Assembly (NCBI GenBank): GCA_049363815.1
Contig: JBMQEM010000112.1
Coordinates: 1 to 64,000 of the forward strand
Length of the DNA: 64,000 nt
DNA from: JADKIH01 sp049363815
GTDB taxonomy: Bacteria > Bacteroidota > Bacteroidia > AKYH767-A > 2013-40CM-41-45
Direction: 5' to 3'
Shown here: piece by piece, positions 34,388 to 43,423 of the stretch
Layout: every line of letters begins with the position of its first letter
Position numbering within the stretch: position 1 is the first letter of the stretch
The notes under the pieces: model-generated
The model's input: only the letters and a program-made list of their open reading frames with translations
Told to the model about the DNA's origin: nothing
Database searches by the model: none
Translations under genes and position numbers: made by a program

Positions 34388-35857
34388 ATGTCAACTACTA
34401 CACTTCAGGTTCCCGAAGTAAAGAACTACATCTCGGGAAAATTTACAAATGGAACAAAAAAGTCGATGAACATTACTTCACCGCTAGATGGAATGACAAT
34501 TGCCAATGTTCCTCTTTCCACTATGACGGAATTGAATGCTGCAGTAGAATCAGCTCAGATAGCCTTCAAAACCTGGTCATCGACACCGATAAAAGAAAGA
34601 GTCCAGATTTTTTACAGATACAAAACGTTGATGGAAAAAAACCTGAGAGAACTTGCCTTATTGGTACAGAAGGAGAATGGAAAGACGCTGGATGAAGCAA
34701 CTGCCGAAGTAGAAAAAAGTATAGAGCTTACAGAATATGCGTGCAGTATGCCGCAGCTGGTTGCCGGTAAAGTAATGGAAGTAAGTCGCGGTGTAGAGTG
34801 CAGACTTGATCATAAACCAATTGGTGTGGTTGCATCCATTGCACCATTCAATTTCCCACACATGGTTCCACACTGGACAATACCCAATGCCCTAGTTCTT
34901 GGCAATTGCATGATATTAAAACCATCGGAGAAGGTTCCTATTTCTTCGATGCGAATAGCGGAGATGCTGAAAGAAGCAGGATTACCTGATGGTGTTTTCA
35001 ACATTGTGAACGGAGACAAAGAAATTGTGGAAGCGATCTGTGATCATCCGGGAATTCAAGCGGTGTCGTTTGTCGGTTCAACAAAAATTGCAAAGTTGGT
35101 TTACATTCGATCAACCTCCAATTTAAAAAGATGTCTGGCATTAGGTGGTGCAAAGAACCATCTGATCGTAATGCCTGATGCGCATCCTGACATGACAGCC
35201 AGCAATGTTACTGCATCTATGAGCGGATGCGCAGGCCAGCGCTGCATGGCAGCTTCTGCCATGGTTGCAGTTGGAAATGTTGACCCTATCATTGCAAAGA
35301 TCTGTGACGAAGCACGTAAAATCATACCGGGGAAAAACCTGGGAGCAGTGATCACCAAAGAATCGAAAGAACGAATCGAACGATATATCACTGAAGCTGA
35401 AAAAGCAGGTGCAAAGATCCTTGTCGACGGCAGAAATGCAAAAGTTGATGGAATGGAAAATGGCAATTACGTTGGGCCGACAGTTATCGATTTGGTGACA
35501 CCTGAGATGGCAATTGCAAAAGAAGAAGTCTTCGGACCTGTTATCGCGATCATGCGTGCAGGTTCTATCGACGAAGCACTTACAATCGAGAACGGATCGA
35601 GTTATGGAAATGCTGCAAGTGTATTCACACAAAGTGGCAGCATAGCTCGACAAGTAATGGAGAGAGCAAGTGCCGGAATGATCGGAGTAAATATCGGAGT
35701 TCCTGTTCCGAGAGAACCTTTCTCATTCGGAGGGTGGAACGATTCAAAATTTGGTGTAGGAGACATAACAGGAGATTCGTCGATAGAGTTCTGGACAAAT
35801 TTAAAGAAGACATCTATTAAATGGAATCCTGAAGCAAAGACGAATTGGATGAGCTAG
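34388..35857 (+). CDS. mmsA: Methylmalonate/malonate-semialdehyde dehydrogenase (CoA-acylating)
   Basis: A 489-residue CoA-dependent aldehyde dehydrogenase that converts malonate semialdehyde to acetyl-CoA, or the methyl form to propionyl-CoA. The signatures of this subfamily are VASIAPFNFPHMVPHW, GCAGQRCMA with the catalytic Cys at about 286, and the terminal VPVPREPFSFGGWNDS. ATG 34388 is chosen over an in-frame TTG at 34325, matching family length. Malonate semialdehyde is the product of beta-alanine transamination, so this dehydrogenase closes the reductive pyrimidine route encoded to the right. It is followed by the aminotransferase after 155 nt. Confidence 0.93.
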   Translation: MSTTTLQVPEVKNYISGKFTNGTKKSMNITSPLDGMTIANVPLSTMTELNAAVESAQIAFKTWSSTPIKERVQIFYRYKTLMEKNLRELALLVQKENGKTLDEATAEVEKSIELTEYACSMPQLVAGKVMEVSRGVECRLDHKPIGVVASIAPFNFPHMVPHWTIPNALVLGNCMILKPSEKVPISSMRIAEMLKEAGLPDGVFNIVNGDKEIVEAICDHPGIQAVSFVGSTKIAKLVYIRSTSNLKRCLALGGAKNHLIVMPDAHPDMTASNVTASMSGCAGQRCMAASAMVAVGNVDPIIAKICDEARKIIPGKNLGAVITKESKERIERYITEAEKAGAKILVDGRNAKVDGMENGNYVGPTVIDLVTPEMAIAKEEVFGPVIAIMRAGSIDEALTIENGSSYGNAASVFTQSGSIARQVMERASAGMIGVNIGVPVPREPFSFGGWNDSKFGVGDITGDSSIEFWTNLKKTSIKWNPEAKTNWMS

Positions 35858-36012
35858 TGGTGATGGATGGGTATTAGAAGGACAGGTCATAAGCTACAAA
35901 AACAAACTAATTTAAGACCGGGCTTTTCTGATTTGTCAGGAATGAAAAAATATATCTATCAGATTACGATTCTCGAAAAAAAATAAGGGCATTCATACAC
36001 GATTTAAAAAAA

Positions 36013-37365
36013 ATGGAAACAAAAACTTTAAACGAAAGAGAAATAATTCTTCAGAACAATTTAGATTATACTATTTTTTCATGGCAGAAGCAATCGGGAT
36101 TAAATCCGTTGAATATCTGTGATGCGAAAGGTGTTTACATTCACGACAGGAGTGGAAAGCGATACATGGATTTCTCTTCGCAGTTAATGAACATGAATAT
36201 CGGTCACGGTCATCCCAGAGTTAAGGAAGCCGTGATGCGTCAGATGGATGAAGTTTCATTTGTTCATCCGGGAATGATCACAAAAGCGCGTGGTGAACTT
36301 GGAAAAAAGTTAGCGGAGATCACACCCGGCTCCCTTAAGAAAACTTTTTTCACAAATGCCGGAGCAGAAGCAGTAGAGAATGCAATTAAATTTGCACGAC
36401 TTTATACAGGGCGACATAAGGTGATCACTTTATATCAGGGTTACCATGGTGCATCTTATGGTGCAATGTCAGCCAGCGGTGATCCAAGAGGAAATCCGCA
36501 TGATGCTCAGGGTGCACCGAATTTCATTCATGTTGAGAATCCATATTTTTACAGAGATCCGTGGAATAGCAAAACAAAAGAAGAATGTGCACAAAATGCT
36601 GCCGAACATATGGAGCGGATCATCAAGTTTGAAGGTCCGGGAAATGTAGCGGCAATTTTAATGGAAGGAGAAAGCGGCTCAAGCGGATGTATAAAATACC
36701 CACCGGGCTACTGGCAAAAGATCAGGGAGATCGCTGATCGTTACGGTATAATTCTGATCTGCGATGAAGTGATGAGTGGTTTCGGAAGAACAGGGAAATG
36801 GTTTGGAGTAAATCATCACAATGTAGTTCCTGACATTATGTGCTTTGCAAAAGGATTAACCTGCGGTTATATTCCATTAGGTGGCATTATCATTAAGGAA
36901 GAATTAATTTCAGCTTTTGACAACAAACCATTACCACTTGGACTAACCTATTCAGGACATGCAGTTGCATGTGCTGCTGCAGTTGAAGTTCTTCAGATCT
37001 ATGAAGATGAAAAACTGATTGAAAATGCTGCGAAGATGGGAGCATATATGGATAAGCGCGTAGCTGCAATGATGGAAAAACATCAGAGTATTGGTGATTA
37101 CAGAAATACAGGTCTTTTGGGATGTATTGAAATTGTAAAGAACAGAAAGACAAAAGAACCGATGGCGCCATGGAATGCTACAGCAAACGAAATGGAAGTC
37201 ATGAATAAAGTGAATGCAAAATTGCTTGAATTGGGATTGTTCACTTTCGTACGCTGGAATTATATTTTCACAGCACCACCACTCTGCATTACACAAGATG
37301 AAATGGATGAAGGGCTGGATATAATTTCGAAAGCGATCGCAGTGGCGGATGAATATTGCAATTAG
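36013..37365 (+). CDS. Class III aminotransferase, probable beta-alanine (omega-amino acid) aminotransferase
   Basis: A 450-residue PLP-dependent fold type I class III aminotransferase. The PLP sites are the GAEAVENAIKFAR segment, GYHGASYG, DEVMSGFGRTG (D251) and the Schiff-base lysine in CFAKGLTCGY (K280). The class acts on omega-amino groups; with mmsA directly upstream and the uracil-degradation genes on the same strand, beta-alanine and beta-aminoisobutyrate are the likely donors, giving (methyl)malonate semialdehyde. Acceptor (pyruvate or 2-oxoglutarate) cannot be read. 4-aminobutyrate or ornithine aminotransferase are the alternatives. Confidence 0.82.
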   Translation: METKTLNEREIILQNNLDYTIFSWQKQSGLNPLNICDAKGVYIHDRSGKRYMDFSSQLMNMNIGHGHPRVKEAVMRQMDEVSFVHPGMITKARGELGKKLAEITPGSLKKTFFTNAGAEAVENAIKFARLYTGRHKVITLYQGYHGASYGAMSASGDPRGNPHDAQGAPNFIHVENPYFYRDPWNSKTKEECAQNAAEHMERIIKFEGPGNVAAILMEGESGSSGCIKYPPGYWQKIREIADRYGIILICDEVMSGFGRTGKWFGVNHHNVVPDIMCFAKGLTCGYIPLGGIIIKEELISAFDNKPLPLGLTYSGHAVACAAAVEVLQIYEDEKLIENAAKMGAYMDKRVAAMMEKHQSIGDYRNTGLLGCIEIVKNRKTKEPMAPWNATANEMEVMNKVNAKLLELGLFTFVRWNYIFTAPPLCITQDEMDEGLDIISKAIAVADEYCN

Positions 37366-37390
37366 GTTTTAGATGCTATGTTAGCAGGCA

Positions 37391-37440
37391 ACAGGTTTGC
37401 AGGTTCGACAATTCGTAACCTATAACCTGTAACCTGAAAC
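37391..37440. repeat. Intergenic inverted repeat with CCTG/CAGG words
   Basis: ACAGGTTTGCAGGTTCG and CGTAACCTATAACCTGT face each other with a short loop, followed by AACCTGAAAC. It lies between the aminotransferase and permease genes and shares words with the repeats at 58372 and 59817. Confidence 0.6.
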
Positions 37441-37478
37441 TTCTTACCCTTAATAACCCTTACCAGAAATCAACAGAG

Positions 37479-38906
37479 ATGTCAGACCTCTACAGTGAAG
37501 ATCTTGCTCCTATACCACAGGAGAAAAGATCCTGGAATACGTGGAATTATGCTGCTTTATGGATAAGTATGTCGTTATGTATTCCGACATATATGCTTGC
37601 CAGTTCTTTGATTGGCGGTGGAATGAACTGGTGGCAGGCTATTCTTACTATCTTTCTTGGGAATACCATAGTCCTGCTTCCAATGATCTTAAACGGACAC
37701 GCAGGAGCAAAATTTGGAATTCCTTTTCCGGTTTTGGCGAGAGCAAGTTTCGGCACCAGAGGAGCTAACATTCCAGCTATGTTGCGCGCAATAGTTGCCT
37801 GCGGATGGTTTGGGATACAGACATGGATTGGTGGATTTGCTTTATACCAGATGTGGAAAGTCTGGATGCCATCTGTTGCAGAGTTACCACAAATTTTTCC
37901 TCCATCTTTCGGACTGGAAACCGGTCCTGCAATTAGCTTCTTTATTTTCTGGCTTCTCAATATGTATGTTGTGAAATTAGGAGTCGACAGTATTAAGAAG
38001 CTACTTATCTTTAAAGCATTCTTTCTTCCTATAGCTGCACTTGCATTATTGTTCTGGGCAATTTCTGCAGGAAACGGATTAGGACCGATCTTATCACAGC
38101 CATCTAAGTTTTCAACGAATGCAGAATTCTGGAAATATTTTTTTCCCGGACTAACGGGAATGGTGGGCTACTGGGCGACTTTGTCATTGAATATTCCGGA
38201 CTTTACAAGATATGCGAAAAGTCAGAAAGCTCAGATCATGGGACAGGCAATTGGCTTACCCACATCAATGACATTATTTTCATTCATCGGGGTGGTAGTT
38301 ACTTCTGCAACAGTGATCATTTACGGTGAAATGATCTGGGATCCATTGGTACTAGCAGGAAAATTTACAAGTAAAGCCCTGGTAAGTTTTGCTATGATCG
38401 CTGTAGCACTTTCCACACTGGCAACCAATATTGCTGCAAACATTGTAAGTCCTGCAAATGATTTTGCCAACCTGTCGCCTTCGAAGATCACTTTTACTAC
38501 AGGAGGATACATAACAGGAGTAATTGGAATTCTGATCTTCCCATGGAAGCTTATTGCAGATCCCAATGGTTATATTTTCACCTGGCTTATTGCCTACTCT
38601 AGTTTGCTTGGACCCGTTGGCGGAATAATGATCGCAGACTATTTCTATATTAAAAAACAAAATCTGGTAGTCAGTGAATTATATGAAACGCGGGCAAGGT
38701 ATACTTTTCAAAATGGTTTCAATCGTTCTGCTATCATAGCACTTTTAATTGGCATCATACCGAACATTCCCGGATTTCTGGTTACCATTCATGTGATCCC
38801 GACGGAAAACGTGTATGAATGGATCTCCGGACTATACAATTATGCATGGTTTGTAGGATTTGCAGTTTCGTTTTTTTTTTATCTTTTATTAAACAAGAAG
38901 GTTTAA
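37479..38906 (+). CDS. NCS1-family nucleobase permease
   Basis: A 475-residue secondary transporter with about 12 predicted membrane helices, of the nucleobase:cation symporter-1 family. Landmarks: the N-terminal LAPIPQEKRSWNTWNYAALWISM, ASFGTRGANIPAMLRAIVACGWFGIQTWIGG in helix 3, and NIPDFTRYAKS in the mid region. The family takes up cytosine, uracil, hydantoin or allantoin with Na+ or H+. The position among pyrimidine- and purine-degradation genes fits nucleobases or allantoin; specificity is unresolved. Confidence 0.88.
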   Translation: MSDLYSEDLAPIPQEKRSWNTWNYAALWISMSLCIPTYMLASSLIGGGMNWWQAILTIFLGNTIVLLPMILNGHAGAKFGIPFPVLARASFGTRGANIPAMLRAIVACGWFGIQTWIGGFALYQMWKVWMPSVAELPQIFPPSFGLETGPAISFFIFWLLNMYVVKLGVDSIKKLLIFKAFFLPIAALALLFWAISAGNGLGPILSQPSKFSTNAEFWKYFFPGLTGMVGYWATLSLNIPDFTRYAKSQKAQIMGQAIGLPTSMTLFSFIGVVVTSATVIIYGEMIWDPLVLAGKFTSKALVSFAMIAVALSTLATNIAANIVSPANDFANLSPSKITFTTGGYITGVIGILIFPWKLIADPNGYIFTWLIAYSSLLGPVGGIMIADYFYIKKQNLVVSELYETRARYTFQNGFNRSAIIALLIGIIPNIPGFLVTIHVIPTENVYEWISGLYNYAWFVGFAVSFFFYLLLNKKV

Positions 38907-38974
38907 TGTTCAATGTTTAAAATTAAAAAAAGGGATAAAAAAAAGAAAATTAAACTTTCAACCTTTTATAAACT

Positions 38975-39931
38975 CTATCCATTCTTAACTTTAATGATCT
39001 CCCCTGCAATACTGACAGCAATTTCCATGGGAGTCTGGCTTTTTATTGAAAGGCCTATTGGCGAATGAATTTTTTCAAGACGCTTTAAATTCAGTCCGTC
39101 CTTCTTCCATTCTTTAAAAAGTTCATCCATTTTAGACTGACTGCCGAGTACGCCAATATATTTAAAATCTTTATTGATCAATGCACGCAGGGCTAGATTA
39201 TCACTTCTATATCCGAATGTCATAATTGCGACATATACATTATCACCACCAGTAATCAATTCTGTTAATTCAGAATAATCGTTAACAAATGTTTTTTGAT
39301 TAACGAAGTTATTATCATGCATGGTATTCAATTCAGACCTGTCATCATAAATATGAATATAGAAATCAAGTTTAGACATCAACTCAGAAAAAGCCAGTCC
39401 ACAATGACCGCCGCCAATAATATGCAAGACATTTTTATAACCGGTCCGCTCCCTGTACTTCCAGTCGCTTTCACTTTTCATTTCGAAAAAATAATTTTCC
39501 TTAACAGGGACAATAGAAAATTGAATACCGATAGGGCTTAATGTCAAGGTTCCATGATGGCATCTTTGTAATGAGTCAATAAGTAATTTAACAGTATCGC
39601 TGTCTTCACTTTTTATTGGCGCAAGGTAGATTGTTTGTTCACCAGAACAGATCATTCCGCTTTGGTTTAACTTTGCGGACTTACTGTGTACTTGCTTTTT
39701 AAGAAGAACATCGTTTTCTTCATCAATCAACCGTTCTTTGGCGAGATCAACAAATTTGTGTTCCATCATACCACCACCGATTGATCCGACCATACGGTCA
39801 TGCGAGATAGCCATTTTGAATCCTCTTCGTCCGGGGCTACTTCCATGACTTTCAAGCACACACATTAGTATTACAGGTGTACCTGTTTCCAGTTGACTTA
39901 GAACAAATTGCCATAGTTTTAATTCTGTCAT
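38975..39931 (-). CDS. xdhC: XdhC-family molybdenum cofactor insertion protein
   Basis: A 318-residue XdhC/CoxI-type protein. The N-terminal XdhC region has SHGSSPGRRGFKMAIS and GSIGGGMMEHKFVDLA; the C-terminal Rossmann half has HIIGGGHCGLAFSELMS and VAIMTFGYRSDNLALRALI, ending with HSPIGLSIKSQTPMEIAVSIAGEII. XdhC binds molybdenum cofactor, helps add the sulfido ligand and inserts it into xanthine dehydrogenase. It is divergent from the allantoinase gene and 9 kb from xdhAB, on their strand. Confidence 0.9.
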   Translation of the reverse strand: MTELKLWQFVLSQLETGTPVILMCVLESHGSSPGRRGFKMAISHDRMVGSIGGGMMEHKFVDLAKERLIDEENDVLLKKQVHSKSAKLNQSGMICSGEQTIYLAPIKSEDSDTVKLLIDSLQRCHHGTLTLSPIGIQFSIVPVKENYFFEMKSESDWKYRERTGYKNVLHIIGGGHCGLAFSELMSKLDFYIHIYDDRSELNTMHDNNFVNQKTFVNDYSELTELITGGDNVYVAIMTFGYRSDNLALRALINKDFKYIGVLGSQSKMDELFKEWKKDGLNLKRLEKIHSPIGLSIKSQTPMEIAVSIAGEIIKVKNG

Positions 39932-39952
39932 AGAAGAATTACATTCAGAAAT

Positions 39953-39960
39953 CGAAATTA
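39953..39960 (-). promoter_or_regulatory. Candidate -7 element for xdhC
   Basis: TAATTTCG on the minus strand (39960-39953), one mismatch to TAnnTTTG, ends 22 nt before the xdhC ATG at 39931. Identical octamer to the uspA element. Confidence 0.4.
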
Positions 39961-39964
39961 ATTC

Positions 39965-39972
39965 TATTTTTG
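39965..39972 (+). promoter_or_regulatory. -7 promoter element for the allantoin operon
   Basis: TATTTTTG (39965-39972), a perfect TAnnTTTG match, 27 nt before the allantoinase ATG at 40000. It is back-to-back with the xdhC element, only 4 nt apart, giving overlapping divergent promoters. Confidence 0.55.
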
Positions 39973-39999
39973 TTTACTACCACAATTATTATCCTCAAG

Positions 40000-41349
40000 A
40001 TGTCGAAAAAACTGGCAATTATCAGTGATCATATAGTAACTCCAACCGGGATAATTTCCGGTTGCGTTATCATAGAAAATGGAAAGATCACTGAGATCGA
40101 TTCAGTATTGCCCGGAGATTTTGACGGTCAAGTTGAAATGGTAAAAGGGAATTATGTTATGCCCGGATTGATAGATCCGCATGTCCATATCAATGAGCCG
40201 GGGAGAACAAATTGGGAAGGATTTGAAACAGCAACGATAGCTGCTGCTGCTTCGGGCATTACATTGATGGTTGATATGCCGTTGAACTCCGCTCCTGTTA
40301 CCACCAATGTTGCGAATTTCAAAATGAAACTTGTAGCTGCTGAAAATAAATTAAATGTAAATGTCGGTTTCTGGGGTGGAGTTATTCCGGGAAATGGAAT
40401 GGAACTTGAAGAACTGCTGAAGGCAGGTGTCCTAGGGCTTAAAGCTTTTTTAACACACTCCGGTATCGATGATTTCCCTAATGCAGAACGGGCAGATCTG
40501 AAAAATGCCTTAGTGCTTCTGAAGAAATACAACAAACCACTTCTGGTGCATTGTGAATTGACAGAGCATCATAAAGGAATTGATGTACACAAAAACAATC
40601 CTGATGACTATATGTCCTATCTGAATTCCCGGCCGAAAGAATGGGAAAACAAGGCGATTGCAATGATGATCGATCTATGCAGAGAAACGGGTGCGCTTGT
40701 GCATATAGTACACTTATCATCTGCTGAAGCATTACCAATGATCAAAGCGGCAAAGGAAGAAGGTTTGAATCTTACAGTAGAAACTGCGCAGCATTATCTT
40801 GTATTTAATGCAGAAGATATTCCGAATGGAAAAACAATTTACAAATGTGCTCCACCAATCAGAGAAAGGGCTAATAATAACAAACTGTGGGATGCGTTAA
40901 AATCAGGGTTGATCGATTTTGTCGCCACTGACCACTCACCGGCTCCACCAGACCTGAAAGAAATTTCCAGTGGAGATCTTTCCAAAGCCTGGGGCGGAAT
41001 TGCAGGGCTGCAGTTTGCACTCTGTTCATTGTGGACAGAAGCAAAAAAAAGAGGATGTACCATTGAGGAAATTGCAAATTGGATGTCATTTTCTCCGGCA
41101 AAATTTCTTGGATTAAATAATAAAGGCAAAATCGAAGCGGAAGCTGACGCCGACTTTTTTATCTGGGATCCTGAAGGGGAGACGATTTTAAATCAGGAAG
41201 ACATTCATCACAGACATAAAATTAGTCCTTATGCAGACAAAGTCTTTTCAGGCAAGGTACTTAAGACCTACCTGCGGGGAGAAGTCATTTATGAGAATAA
41301 AAAACTTGTAAATGATCATAAAGGAACTGTTTTGCTCGGAAATTTTTAA
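40000..41349 (+). CDS. allB: Allantoinase
   Basis: A 449-residue amidohydrolase opening the hydantoin ring of allantoin to allantoate. Metal ligands are in DPHVHINEPG (H61, H63), the carbamylated lysine in GLKAFLTHSG (K148), then the histidines in VHCELTEHH and HIVHLSSAEA, and the aspartate in ATDHSPAPP. RTNWEGFETATIAAAASG is characteristic of allantoinase rather than dihydroorotase. ATG 40000 is preferred to an in-frame TTG at 39970, since it sits 27 nt behind a perfect -7 element. First gene of the purine-degradation operon. Confidence 0.94.
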   Translation: MSKKLAIISDHIVTPTGIISGCVIIENGKITEIDSVLPGDFDGQVEMVKGNYVMPGLIDPHVHINEPGRTNWEGFETATIAAAASGITLMVDMPLNSAPVTTNVANFKMKLVAAENKLNVNVGFWGGVIPGNGMELEELLKAGVLGLKAFLTHSGIDDFPNAERADLKNALVLLKKYNKPLLVHCELTEHHKGIDVHKNNPDDYMSYLNSRPKEWENKAIAMMIDLCRETGALVHIVHLSSAEALPMIKAAKEEGLNLTVETAQHYLVFNAEDIPNGKTIYKCAPPIRERANNNKLWDALKSGLIDFVATDHSPAPPDLKEISSGDLSKAWGGIAGLQFALCSLWTEAKKRGCTIEEIANWMSFSPAKFLGLNNKGKIEAEADADFFIWDPEGETILNQEDIHHRHKISPYADKVFSGKVLKTYLRGEVIYENKKLVNDHKGTVLLGNF

Positions 41350-41379
41350 GACATTTACTGCCCTCACAAATTGAAGAAT

Positions 41380-42387
41380 ATGAATGATACAAATTTGCCT
41401 GCTTTTACTAAAATGACCGATCTGGCAGCAGAACGATTAGGAGGAAAAGCACTTTACTGTACCGATGATTTTTTCGCTGAAAAAGAAAACCTGCTTAAAC
41501 CCGGAAGAGGAATTTTTATTGCAGATAAATATACAGACCGTGGAAAATGGATGGATGGATGGGAGTCACGTCGTAAACGTGTTCCCGGGCACGACTGGTG
41601 TGTAATCAGGCTTGCAACAGAAGGAAAAATCTCCGGAGTTGATATTGATACAAATTTTTTTCTGGGTAATCACCCGCCTTATGCATCCTTAGAAGCATGC
41701 AATGCAACAGGCAAAAGCGACGACGAAGTATTGAAAGATAAGACTGAGTGGATTGAGATACTTCCTAAATCTCCTCTGAATCCCGGAAGCCAGAATTTTT
41801 ACGAAATAAAAAACAATTCTGCTTTCACTCATATTCGTTTGCATATTTATCCAGATGGGGGTGTTGCCCGGCTGAAAGTATATGGTGATGTCAGTAAAAA
41901 CTGGTCACAGATAAAATCAGAAGAACAGATCGATCTTGCAGCTGCTATTAACGGTGCAAGGTCAGTCTTGTGTAATGACATGTTCTTCTCGCACATGGAT
42001 AATCTAATTATGCCCGGAAGAGGAATTAATATGGGTGATGGCTGGGAAACAAAACGAAACAGAACACCGAATAATAAGGACTGGGTAATCGTCAGACTTG
42101 CACATAAAGGAACGATTGATAAGATCCGGGTAGATACATGTCACTTCAAAGGAAACTATCCCGATAGTTGTCTGATCGAAGGTTGCTCGATAGATCTTGC
42201 GTCAGAAGAAAAATTAAGTTCCGCTGATATACAATGGTCAACAATTTTACCACAGACAAAATTACAAGCTGACCATGAACATTATTTTGAAGGAATTACA
42301 AACAAGGGGCCGTTTACTCATGTCAGACTTACGATCTTCCCTGACGGAGGAGTCAGCAGAATGAGATTGTTTGGAAAGAAAGCATAA
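41380..42387 (+). CDS. alc: Allantoicase
   Basis: A 335-residue allantoicase: two homologous jelly-roll repeats (about 15-165 and 180-335). The repeats share CTDDFFAEKENLLKPGRGIF versus CNDMFFSHMDNLIMPGRGIN, GWESRRKR versus GWETKRNR, and the terminal HIRLHIYPDGGVARLKVYG versus HVRLTIFPDGGVSRMRLFG. It hydrolyses allantoate to (S)-ureidoglycolate and urea. I start at ATG 41380, three codons into the open frame. It runs in the all operon, 30 nt behind allantoinase. Confidence 0.95.
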   Translation: MNDTNLPAFTKMTDLAAERLGGKALYCTDDFFAEKENLLKPGRGIFIADKYTDRGKWMDGWESRRKRVPGHDWCVIRLATEGKISGVDIDTNFFLGNHPPYASLEACNATGKSDDEVLKDKTEWIEILPKSPLNPGSQNFYEIKNNSAFTHIRLHIYPDGGVARLKVYGDVSKNWSQIKSEEQIDLAAAINGARSVLCNDMFFSHMDNLIMPGRGINMGDGWETKRNRTPNNKDWVIVRLAHKGTIDKIRVDTCHFKGNYPDSCLIEGCSIDLASEEKLSSADIQWSTILPQTKLQADHEHYFEGITNKGPFTHVRLTIFPDGGVSRMRLFGKKA

Positions 42388-42388
42388 G

Positions 42389-42889
42389 ATGACAATAAAA
42401 GAATTCAATCAACTCGATGCAGAAGTTGCAAAAGAGGAAATATTCAAGTGCTGCGGTTGCACCAACTGGGCTGTAAAGCTGGTTGACAATCGTCCTTTTA
42501 CTTCGGTAGATGACCTGCGGATCACTTCGGACACGGTCTGGATTTCCTGTAAGCAACAGGATTGGCTGGAAGCATTTACACATCATCCTAAGATTGGTGA
42601 TAAAGATTCATTAAAGAAAAAATTTGCTACCAAAGAATGGGCGTCCAATGAACAGTCCGGCGTGAATGAAGCAAGTGATGAAATTCTAGAGGAGCTATCA
42701 AGAGGAAATTCTGATTACGAAAAAAAATTTGGTTTTATCTTCATTGTATGTGCGACCGGAAAATCTGCAGGTCAGATGCTGGAGTTGCTTAAGAAAAGAC
42801 TACAAAATACTCCGGAACAGGAAATAAAAATTGCTGCCGGTGAACAAAACAAGATCACACACCTCAGAATAAACAAACTATTTTCATGA
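42389..42889 (+). CDS. uraD: OHCU decarboxylase
   Basis: A 166-residue 2-oxo-4-hydroxy-4-carboxy-5-ureidoimidazoline decarboxylase, which gives (S)-allantoin. The catalytic histidine is in the HHPKIGD motif (H66), and the family motifs KEWASNEQSGV and NSDYEKKFGFIFIVCATGKSA are present. ATG 42389 is used; it begins one base after the allantoicase stop, so the two are coupled. Upstream in-frame TTG at 42371 would overlap it. Its last four bases overlap uraH. Confidence 0.93.
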   Translation: MTIKEFNQLDAEVAKEEIFKCCGCTNWAVKLVDNRPFTSVDDLRITSDTVWISCKQQDWLEAFTHHPKIGDKDSLKKKFATKEWASNEQSGVNEASDEILEELSRGNSDYEKKFGFIFIVCATGKSAGQMLELLKKRLQNTPEQEIKIAAGEQNKITHLRINKLFS

Positions 42890-43224
42890 GCCAGTTAACA
42901 ACACACATTCTAGATACTTCACTTGGCAAACCAGCTAAAGGGATACGAATACATCTTGAGCAAAACTTGTCAGGAAAGTGGTCACTGATATCATCAGGAG
43001 TAACAAACGAGGATGGCAGGATCAGTGATCTGCTTGCAAAAGAAATAAAACTCGCATTTGGAATTTACAGAATGATATTTGATGTCAAACCGTATTTTGA
43101 AAAACAAAACATAAAAAGTTTTTATCCAAGTGTAACAGTTGAATTTGAGATCAGTGAAGATTCTCACTATCACATACCGTTGCTGCTTAATCCATTTGGG
43201 TATTCTACATATCGGGGAAGCTAA
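42886..43224 (+). CDS. uraH: 5-hydroxyisourate hydrolase
   Basis: A 112-residue transthyretin-fold HIU hydrolase. The three signature regions are present: THILDTSLGKPAKG at the N-terminus (active-site His 7), TNEDGRISDL in the middle (R), and the C-terminal tetrapeptide YRGS. It converts the urate-oxidation product to OHCU for UraD. ATG overlaps the uraD stop (ATGA). Confidence 0.95.
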   Translation: MSQLTTHILDTSLGKPAKGIRIHLEQNLSGKWSLISSGVTNEDGRISDLLAKEIKLAFGIYRMIFDVKPYFEKQNIKSFYPSVTVEFEISEDSHYHIPLLLNPFGYSTYRGS

Positions 43225-43227
43225 ATG

Positions 43228-43262
43228 AGGAGAGAGAGAGAGGGAGAGAGAGAGAGAGGGAG
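43228..43262. repeat. GA microsatellite
   Basis: GAGGAGAGAGAGAGAGGGAG-type run of about 35 bases immediately after uraH, in the 199-base gap before the CitE/HpcH-like gene. The rest of that gap contains AATTC/GAATT words without clear function. Confidence 0.8.
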
Positions 43263-43423
43263 TGTGGAGGGAGAAACAGGGTGAGAGTTGCTACATTCTG
43301 ATGTTAATTTCTTACCATGTCACCTGAATTCTTATTTCGAATTCAATTACGAATTCTGAATTACAAATCAAGAATTATCAACTAAAGAAAATAAGATCTA
43401 CTATTAAATTAAACAAGTAACAA

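Noticed and set aside
35141..35653. 170-codon minus-strand frame inside mmsA, rich in Cys and Asp
   Set aside because: Shadow frame; the plus strand encodes intact mmsA with catalytic cysteine.
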